DNA of 64,000 nucleotides from Rhabdophis nuchalis (lineage: Eukaryota > Chordata > Lepidosauria > Squamata > Natricidae), in contig CM077644.1 in assembly GCA_039707465.1 (NCBI GenBank), forward strand, positions 144,929,962-144,993,961, in the 5' to 3' direction. Below are positions 48,701 to 59,200 of the stretch, piece by piece (within the stretch, counting starts at the first letter, position 1; each line of letters starts with the position of its first letter). The notes below the pieces were generated by a model. The model was not told where the DNA came from. It saw only the letters and a program-made list of their open reading frames with translations, and did no database searches. A program made the position numbers and the translations under genes.

Positions 48701-51700
48701 AAGGTAAATGACAGGAGAGAGACCCTTTCTACATTTCATAATTATTTTTAGATGGATGAGACTCATTAGCATGCAATGTTGTCACTTTTAAGATTACGCT
48801 CAAAATAAATTACATAACCAGCAATACACTTCATTACATTAAAAAGAGAGCTCTTAGATTGGCTTACAGTTCCAATACTTTATTTCATGGCTCTTATACC
48901 TACCAGCAACACCTTTTGTCTCTATGACATCTTCTGCAGCTTTAATCACTGCTTTATTTAATACCTCCTTTCTGACTTCATTCATTCTCCGAGAATTCAA
49001 GGCTTTTCTCTGCTTGTTGGTTCCAAAGGCTTCAATGCAGAGATCTACCTGTAAAATTATCAAGAGATTGCTATATAAGCCACAGTGCTACTCCTACTGG
49101 GCTCTCTTGCAGGTGAAATTCAGTTTTGAGGTAGCTAGTAAGAACACAAAGTACTAACTATGTTGAGACCTTTTCTGCCCATAACAAGACAGCCTAGACA
49201 GGGGTCTGCAAAGTCGGCTCTTTTAAGACTGGTGGACTTCAACTCCCAGAATTCCCCAGCCAGCATAGCTGGCTGGGGAACTCTGGGAGTTGAAGTCCAC
49301 CAGTCTTAAAAGAGCCGACTTTGCAGACCCCTGGCCTAGAAGAACAAGACTCCAAACCCATCTCCAAAATTCATTTTGTGGGAAAGAAAACAGAACACAT
49401 TTGTTGTCTTCTAAGTAATTGATTATCTTTTAAATTCAGTAGCTTTTTAAAAGCTCTTTTTAACAGTCATTTTATAGATAACAAAAACTTAACAGATTAT
49501 ATAGAATGTATTATTATTTAATTACAGCCCAATATCTTAGAAAGGTTTCATTTTGGGGATAAGATCCTATTTTCTAGTGGGGTGATCTCATTTTTCCTTT
49601 TACCATTACCATTACCATTTTACTATTACCATTACTATTTGCATTGTTATTATTAACGATTTGGTTACCAAAAAACCCAAGAGAAAAATACAATGTCAAT
49701 AATTCGAAGTGCCAACATGAAAACAATATACTATATTTTTTGCACTATAAGACGAGATCATAGCTTTTGGGAAGGAAAACAAGAAAAAAAAATCTTGCCT
49801 CTGCCTCCCAGCAATTTGCCTCCTTGCAGTAAACAGCCTGGTCAGCTTCAGCACAACTTGATTTAGCACGAGCAGCTGATTGGTGGGTGGATCGGCCTCC
49901 CGGAATACTGCCAATCAGCTGCTCCAAGCTCAGGAATCGCCACCACCCATCGCTGCCCATCACCACCGCCTCCACGAACCCCATTTTTAGCCTCTGCACA
50001 TCCCGTTTTCAGCCTCCGTGTGGTGCCATTGCTGCCTGGAATGGGCCAAAAATGGGGCGCACGGAGGTGATGGTTGGCAGGTAGTTCTCACTTAACAATG
50101 CTAATTGGAATCAGAAGTGTCACTGTTAAAAGACAAGGTTGTAAGCTGAAAAATCATGTGACTACACTGCTTAGCAACCACAGTTCCTGCTGTCCCAGTT
50201 CCTGTTGTTAAGTGACGCCTTCATGTGACCATCACTTCTGAATTCCTTCTGGCTTCCCATTGACTTTCCTAGTGGGAATCTGACAGGAAAGGTCACAAAT
50301 CCTGATCACGTGAGAATGCTGTGCCAGCTACAAGTATGATGACCAGTTGTAACTACCACTACTGTCATAGGTTTGAACAGTCACTGAACAAATAGCAGTT
50401 AAATGAGCAGCACCTGTATAGAAAGAATATGCTCCAAGATTGAGCAATGGTGTCCCATTAACTAGATTTCTTATTTAAGGGATTGAATTAAATGGAATGA
50501 CCTCAGCATTGATTTAAACATTCAAACTATAAATGACTAATGAGAGGAGATGAAATATCAATAGAATTTAAAGACTGTGTTCAAGTTTCCATTTTTGAAT
50601 TAGGCTGGACTGAAACCGTATCACTGAAATTAGAATGGCAAGTGGGCCAGAATTCTACCAAAGAGAAACTACAAGGAGAAATAGTCCAGAATAAGGTCAT
50701 TTTTAAAAAATAGGGCTCAAAATGTACCCAAATACTATTGCCATTTAATTAGAAAATGAATAAATCAAAAGGCCTTTAAATATAGCAAATTTATCAAAAT
50801 AAATTTTCCAATCATAGTATCCTAGTTGCTTGACATACCTTCTCTCTATAGGATTTGGCCAAATATTCTGACAGGTCATTATCTGCAACATCATCTGTTA
50901 AGAACAACAACAGAAGAAATAAAGTAAAAGTCAGACTCAACAAGACTCCTGGTCAATCCATTCATCCATCATGCCAATCAAACATTATTAAAGCATTCCT
51001 GGAAAGATGATATATTAGTTATCTATTATCAACACGTTCTTTTAAATTCTTCTAATCAAGGATCATTTATATATGCCTGGTAGAATGAGCTGTGTTAATG
51101 CACAACAAATAAATCTGATAAAAAATTTTCAGAGTGACAAATATTAGAAGCACGACCTTCATTCATCAAGCAAGGTAATTCTCAAATCCTGACTAGTAGA
51201 TAGGAACAAATTCAGAAAAAAAACCCCATGCAGGACATCCTTCCAGGAAGTTAATATTTCTGAATGCAATTTGGGATTAAAGTTTTAAAACGTTAAATAT
51301 TCCTTTCAATAGAAAACTAGCATACTAGGAAAACTTTAACTGAAGTTTTCCTACTCTGTGGGTTGCTTTCTATAGATTGGGAGTATTTGGTACAGTAGAC
51401 CACTTAATTCCATTTGTATTCTGAAAATCTACAACAGGTTTAGCACTGATGCGCTAATGTTGTTGTTAAACATTCAGGGTAGTAAGCACTATGTCAGGGG
51501 TGTCAAACTCAAGGCCTGCGGGCAGGGGCCGGTCTGCAATGTGGTTGGATCCAGCCTGTGTGGCCGTCCTGGAAAATATAAGAGGCCAGCATGGCTTCGG
51601 TCCAGTCTACCCAATACAAAGTTTTGCCAGCAGTTTGGGGAGTGGCATCAAGCTGGCCATGCCCTCCCAGTCGGCTAGACCCACCCACACACCCTGACAG

Positions 51701-53236
51701 AAGTCAACCACAGCCCTGATGTGGCCCTCAATGAAATTGAGTTTGACACCCTTGCTCTATGTGAATCAATAAAAGAAAATATCTCCCAAGTCCTGCATAG
51801 GAAAAAACCAATATGAAACAGTAAATGACTTTTATTGATTGTTTGATGGCTGTGTATAAAAAAGAGCCATCATCAAGAAATGCATTGGCTTGTGAACTGT
51901 CTTAAGTTATTTTTACAAAAATTAAAGGGGGAGAAATAAGTAAATAAAGGGGAAAAAATCATTTTCTGACTCCAGGTAAGCTTGCCAACAATTAAAATTA
52001 GAAAAAAGAAACCATGCTTTACCTACCTGAAATTAATGGCTGCAAGTTGAACAATTCTGCGTTGTAGACTTCCATTTGCCCAGAGGATTCATCTAAAACA
52101 CCGACAAAATACCTAATGGAAGAGATGGTGTTGAGTAGCTTTTCTCTTTCATTTTAGAAGCATTTAGAATGGCTAGTTTGGCTTCAGAAATAGCATTTTT
52201 CAATAGAATGGTTTCTTTTAAAAAAAACCTTTACAACTCTCTTTATATCCCTTAAAAGTTTAATAGAGGATTGCTCATGTAAATGTGGGGAGAAGACGAA
52301 GATGTAGAAGGGACAAAGACAGAAAATTACAAATTAGGCTCGGTTTGCAAAATATTGGATGTAGCACATCAGATTTTGCCACTTTAGCAATAAGAAGTAA
52401 ATTCATTAGCATTTACTTCCGTCCCTTCTCTTCCCTTCCATGTTACTTAAAAAAAAAAGTAAAATAGTACTTTAAAATTATTATGAAGTCTCTAAGATTA
52501 CTTGAAGGCTGAACTGGATAGCAATGTAGCTCTCCTTTCCCCCCAATTTACTAAATCAACTCCACTACGGTAGCTCCATTAGAACCAAACCATTACTCAA
52601 CTCTTTCTAGACTTGTCATTTGCATACAAACTCTATGTAAATTCGAGAGGAGGGGGGAGATGCCTTTGAGTCATCCCTGGCAACTGCCTGGGCAAGTCCA
52701 TTCAAATTTCTTGGCAAGATTTTGGAAGTACTTTTCTTCACTGCTTCCTTTGTAGGGCTGAGTGAGTCTGGTCATTTGGACCTAAGGTGGGATTAGAGTT
52801 CAAGATCTCCCCGTTTCTAGCCAGATGCCTTAGCCACTAAGGAACATCGAAATGACTCTTTATGTGACGTATACTTATTCTTTCCCCTCCTTTTACGCCC
52901 CCAACTTTCAGATTGTGTCATCCACAGTACAAACTACTACAGGCAGTCCTCAATTTATGAACACAATTAAGCCCAAAATTTATGTTGTTAAACGAAACAT
53001 TTGTTAAGGGAGCTTTGACCCATTTTACGACCTTTCTTGTCATAGATGTTTAGTGAACCACTGCTTAGTTGTTGTTTAGTGCAGGGGTCTCCAACCTTTG
53101 CAACTTTAAGTCTGAAGGACTTCAGCTCCCAGAATTCTCCCAAATGGAGAAGTCTGGGAGCTGAAGCCCTTCAGACTTAAAGTTGCAAAGGTTGGAGACC
53201 CCTGGTTTAGTGAACAGTTGTTAATAATAATAATAA

Positions 53237-53268
<32 letters not shown>

Positions 53269-56200
53269 TTATAAAACCGCACCCTCTCCCCACAGGGACT
53301 CGGGGCGGTGCACAGGTAGAATAAAAACCAAATACATACAACAATTCTAAAAACAAATTAAATATAACCTGCGCTAAAATTCCCATTAAAACTAAATAAT
53401 ACTAATTCCCCATAAAACCCCAAAGGCAGAGAGACTCAACCTAGGCCGGCCAGACAGAAAAAGTGAGTCTTTAATTTAAGACGGAAGGAGCGGAGGTCCG
53501 TGGTCGTCCTAATATCGGGGGGGAGGTCGTTCCAGAGGGCCGGGCCCGCCACAGAGATAGCCCTTCCCCTGGGTGTCGCCCGCTGACAGTGTCTAGTGGA
53601 CGGCACCCGGAGAAGTCCCTCTCTGTGGGAGCGAATCGGCCGCAAGGATGTATGAGGCAGGAACCGATCCCGCAGATAGCTAGGTCCCGAGCCATGGAGC
53701 GCTTTAAAGATGATAATTAACACCTTGAAGCGCACCCGGAAGACGACAGGTAGCCAGTGCAGCTCGCGCAAGAGCGGTGTTACATGGGTAAACCTAGCGG
53801 TTCCCATAATTGCTCGCGCGGCTGCATTCTGGACTAGCTGAAGTCTCCGGGTGCACCTCAAGGGGAGCCCCATGTAGAGAGAGTTACAATAGTCCAGTCG
53901 GGATGTCACGAGCGCATGAGTGACTGTGCGCAGGGCGTCCCGATCCAATAGGGGGCGCAATTGGCGGACCAGGCGAACCTGGTAAAACGCCCTCCTGGCC
54001 ACGGCTGTCACTTGATCTTCCATGGACAGCCGGGAATCCAGGAGGACACCCAAATTGCGCGCCCCATCCACATCTGCAGGAGAAAACCGCCCAGAAACAG
54101 AGTGAGCTAGCCCCCATTCATGGCCCAGTGGGATGCCACGAGAGAGATCTTGTTTGGGAGGAGTTTGACCCCGTTACTTCCGAGGATATGGACAGGCTAC
54201 GTGGGCGACTGCGAGCCACCACATGTTCATTGGACCCGTGCCCCTCCTGGCTTGTACTGGCATCCTGGGAGGTGACACGAGGCTGGCTCCAAGAGGTTAT
54301 CAACGCATCCTTGAGTGAGGGTTCCTTGCCTGCCTCCCTAAAAGAGGCTATGGTGAGGCCCCTCCTCAAGAAGCCCTCTTTGGACCCAGCTCTTTTGAAC
54401 AACTACCGTCCAGTCTCCAACCTTCCCTTTTTGGCGAAGGTTGTTGAGAGTGTGGTGGCACAACAGTTTCCCCGTCACCTGGAGGAAGTTGACTATCTAG
54501 ATCCGCGCCAGTCCGGCTTTCGGCCCGGGCATAGCACCGAGACGGCATTGGTCGCGTTGGTAGATGATCTCTGGAGGGCCAGAGATGGGGGATGTTCCTC
54601 CATCCTGGTCCTATTAGACCTCTCGGCGGCTTTCGATACCATCGACCATGGTATCCTATTGCATCGGCTGGGGGGGTTGGGGGTGGGAGGCACCGTTTTA
54701 CGGTGGTTCTCCTCCTACCTCTCTGGCCGATCGCAATTTGTGCGGGCAGGAGAGCAGAGGTCGACCCCGAGACCCCTCACATGCGGGGTGCCTCAGGGGT
54801 CGGTCCTCTCGCCTCTCCTGTTTAATGCATACATGAAGCCGCTGGGTGAGATCATCCGTGGTTTTGGGGTAGAGTACCATCTGTACGCTGATGACACCCA
54901 GCTGTACATATCTACCCCAAACCACCCCAACGATGCCGTAGCGGTGATGTGCCAGTGCCTGGAAGCCGTGCGGATCTGGATGGGAAGTAACGGACTTAGG
55001 CTCAACCCGACCAAGACCGAGTGGCTGTGGTTTCCGGCTGCCCGATTCAACCAGCTTTCTCCAACGCTGGCCATAGCGGGCGAACATCTTGCCCCTGTGG
55101 ATGGGGCGCGCAATTTGGGTGTCCTCCTGGATACCCGGCTGTCTATGGAAGAGCAAGTGACAGCCGTGGCCAGGAGGGCGTTTTACCAGGTTCGCCTGGT
55201 TCGCCAATTGCGCCCCCTATTGGATCGGGACGCCCTTCGCACAGTCACTCATGCCCTCGTGACATCCCGACTGGACTATTGTAACTCTCTCTACATGGGG
55301 CTCCCCTTGAGGTGCACCCGGAGGCTTCAGTTAGTTCAGAATGCAGCCGCGCGAGCAATTATGGGCACCTCTAGGTTTGCCCACGTAACACCGCTCTTGC
55401 GCGAGCTGCACTGGCTACCTGTCGTCTTCCGGGTGCGCTTCAAGGTGTTAATTATCATCTTCAAAGCGCTCCATGGCTCGGGACCTAGCTATCTGCGAGA
55501 TCGGATCCTGCCCCACACATCCTCACGACCGATTCGCTCCCACAGAGAGGGGCTTCTCCGGGTGCCGTCCACTAGACTTTGTCAGCGGGCGACGCCCAGG
55601 GGAAGGGCGCTCTCTGTGGCGGGCCCGGCCCTCTGGAACGACCTTCCCCCTGATATTAGGACGACCACTGACCTCCGCTCCTTCCGTGTAAAATTGAAGA
55701 CCTATCTCTTTCGACTGGCCGGCCTTGAATAGTTCTCTCTGTCTATTGACTCCAAATTTTAGTGGGTTCTTAATCTTATATTTTTAGCACGGGTAAATAT
55801 TATTTAATTCTATTTTAATGTATGTATGTTGTATTTATTGTATATTGTTTTTAGCTTTGCCTGTGCACCGCCCCGGGTCCCTGTGGGGAGAGGGTGCGGT
55901 TAATAAATTTCAATTTCAATTTCACAGGGGCAAGATGTTCGCCCCCTATGGCCAGCGATGGAATAAGCTGGTTGAATCGGGCAGCCGGAAACCACAGCCA
56001 CTCGGTCTTGGTCGGGTTGAGCCTAAGTCCGTTACTTCCCATCCAGATCCGCACGGCTTCCAGGCACTGGCACATCACCGCTACGGCATCGTTGGGGTGG
56101 TTTGGGGTAGATATATACAACTGAGTATCATCAGCGTATAGATGGTATTCTACCCCAAAACCACGGATGATCTCACCCAGCGGCTTCATGTATGTGTTAA

Positions 56201-59200
56201 ACAGGAGAGGCGAGAGGACCGACCCCTGAGGCACCCCACACGTGAGTGGTCTCGAGGTCGACCTCTGCCCCCCTGCCAACACAAATTGCGATCGGCCAGA
56301 GAGGTAGGAGGAGAACCATCGTAAGACGGTGCCTCCCACTCCCAACCCCCCCAGCCGATGCAATAGGATACCATGGTCGATGGTATCGAAAGCCGCCGAG
56401 AGGTCTAATAGGACCAGGATGGAGGAACAATTAGTAACATGAAGTGAATATGGCTTCCCCATTGACTTTGCTTGTCAAAAGTGACCACATGACCCCCAAG
56501 ACACTGCAACCGTCATAAATATAAATCAGTTGCCAAGCATCTGAATTTTGATCACGTGACCATGGAAATGCTGCAGTGGTCATAAGTGTGAAAACGGTCA
56601 TAAGCCACTTTTGTCTGTTGTAACTTTGAATAGTCACTAAATAAATGATTGTAGGTCGAGGGCTACCTGTATTTTAAACTGTTAAATTGACTGTATTGAT
56701 TGAGACAGCATATACTGTACGTCTTACAAATAAAATTTCAAAACTAAAAAAACGCAGTAGACAAATACCATAAAAGAAAGCAAAAGCACCATATGTTTCG
56801 GACTATAAGATGCACTGGAGTATAAGACACATCAAGATTTTGAAGAGGTATTAAAAAAAAAAAGCTTTCGTCCTCCCCAGTCCCCAGGAGCCCTCTGCAG
56901 GCCTCCAAAACCCTCTGCATGCCCCTTTTTTTTAATGAAAAAGGGCATGCAGAGAATTTGGGAGGCCTGAAAAGTGCTCCTGGGGCTGACTGGGGAAGCC
57001 AAAAATGCGACCTGTAGGGGTTTAAGAGTTGAAAAATGGGCCTGTTTTTCGCAAAAGAAGGAAGGGCAGAGGGCTTGGAAGGCCTGTGGAGTGCTCCTGG
57101 GGGCTGGGGAGGGCAAAAACGAGCAAACAAAGGGCGTGCATATTTTGGAAAGCTTATAGAGTGCTCCTGGGGGCTTGGAAGAGCGAAAACATACCCATTT
57201 TTGTGAAAAAATGGGTCTGTTTTCATTCGTTTTGCCCTCCCCAGCCCCCAGGAGCACTCTACAGGCCTCCCAAACCCTCTGCACGTCCAGTTTTGTGAAA
57301 AACGGGATGCGCAGGGCGGTGTTTTGGGAGGCCAAAAGTGCTGTATTCAGTGTCTAAGACGCACCCAGATTTTCATCCTCTTTTTGGGGGGGAAAAGGTG
57401 CACCTTATATTCTGAAAAATATGGTATTTGTTCTATTCTGAACAAATACAAGCCTCACTGTAATATATTTTCACATGTACATTATGATTTGCTTTCCAGT
57501 CCCATTAATCTTATTCATCACTTTGAATCACAGATACCATATTATAACACTGAGAGGAAATCAAATTGTTATTCTGAAGCTATTAATGCTTGGCTAATTC
57601 TGACTTGCTAAAGAAAGCAAATATATTTGTACATAGTTATATATAAATAAAATAAATAAATATTTGAAACATTCGTGTGTTTTACAGATACAGATACATT
57701 AATTATACCTGCAAAGATTATTGCATTTTAGGGCTCCTGCACCAAAGTTATTTCCTACGTAAGACAGCCGGTCTGTTTCTGCATTCTGAATGGAAACAAA
57801 AAACAGGAATAAGCTATGGATGCCGGTTTCCTAGGCGAAGGCATTTTCCAAAAGGTTTTCCCACTTTATCCTGTCATCCCAGGTATGAATTTATTGCAGC
57901 AATATATAAATGAATAAAAAGTAAGCTGTTCTATAGTGTCCTCTAATATTTCCCTCTTTTCCTAGTTAAATGTTTACTAATCCCAGCTATACAAGTTGAT
58001 TTTACTGATTATACTCATTAAAAACTGCCCATTTTTAAAAATGAAAATTATATCCTGAAAGCAACGCAACCTATACATAAGCTCAAGCAGATAAGCAATG
58101 AAAATAGAGAATTCTTTTCCTTGTCTATGATATTTTATTAATTGCTTTTGACCCTAAGTCTAGGCCAGTGGTGGTCAACCTGGTCCCTACCGCCCACTAG
58201 TGGGCATTCCAGCTTTCATGGTGGGCGGTAGAGGTTTTGTCCATTCTGAAGCACTTTCTTTTTTTAAAATTTAATTGACTTCCCTACTTTATAAATCACC
58301 ACTACTGTGAAACCGGTGGGCGGTTAGAAAAAGTTACTACTAACGGAGATACAAAAGTGGGTGGTAGGTATAAAATGGTTGACTACCCCTGGTCTAGGCA
58401 ATTAAAAATCTCTTAAGCTTTTTATTTTGCTGTCATTTTTTGGTATTTTATATTGTATACTAAATTTTTATATATCAACTGAATTTTGACTCTGTATGTT
58501 TTCGGCAGACATTATTACATTTTAATTCTGTAAATTACATTGGAAAACAAGTGCAATTTCCACAAAAAGCTACCAGAGGTATTCAATTCAAAAGTGAGAA
58601 TTTGATAACAGCAATTATAACTTCATTACTGCACGATGGTAAATTGAGGCTAATGGTTAAATTGTTTCCTCCATTAACTTATTTAATTTGCATGGTCATA
58701 CTAAGAACAATTTTCAGATTTAACTCTCATATGCAACTAACCCTTATATGGCCAATAAATTATACCCAAACTACTAGGCAGTGAAAATACATGCACATGA
58801 ACAGTTCTTATGTAATATATCTCAAACATCTCAAGCACTTTTCATGGTTCCAGTTGTACAGTTTCTTTCTTCTTCTTCTTTTAATCACATTTATATCCCG
58901 CCCTTCTCCACGAAGGACCCAGGGCGGCGCACAGGAATTTAAAAACATACAAAACCAAAAATACAAAATTTAAAAACATATTAAATTACAATCCTATGCT
59001 ATCCTATCCTCTAAAATAGTCCCGACGGGAGGTTAGGCTAGTCCGGCTTGCTGGAAGAGATGTGTCTTTAGACACCGGCGGAAGAGGCGGAGGTCCGAGA
59101 TGGTACGCAATTCAGGGGGTAGGTCGTTCCAAAGGGCAGGGTCCGCCACAGAGAAGGCTCTTCCCCTGGGTGTCGCCAGTCGGCATTGCCCGGCCGACGG

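Larger units (their letters stand above)
53222..56429 (-). mobile_element. CR1-clade LINE copy A, antisense, split in two by copy B
   Basis: 3' half at 53222-54072 and an internal RT piece at 55927-56429, both reading on the - strand. The right piece stops in the motif reading gcccctgtg and the left piece resumes at tgtggatgggg, so together they form one element interrupted by copy B. The frame stays open through both parts ([18 protein letters not shown] and [18 protein letters not shown]). The 3' end carries an (AAT)n tract at 53222-53262. 5'-truncated inside the RT domain. Confidence 0.85.
52940..56669 (+). mobile_element. TA-flanked CAGGTAGTCC-type MITE, split by three later insertions
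   Basis: The left part begins CAGGCAGTCCTCAATTTATG at 52940 after TA. The right part (56430-56669) ends GAGGGCTACCTG before TA. Both parts match the uninterrupted copies at 5716-6066 and 43606-43998. The break falls between ...cagttgtta and ttagtaacatg, which join as in those copies. The element is interrupted by the hAT MITE at 53082-53204 and by an antisense CR1 LINE that itself contains a sense CR1 LINE. Confidence 0.75.
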
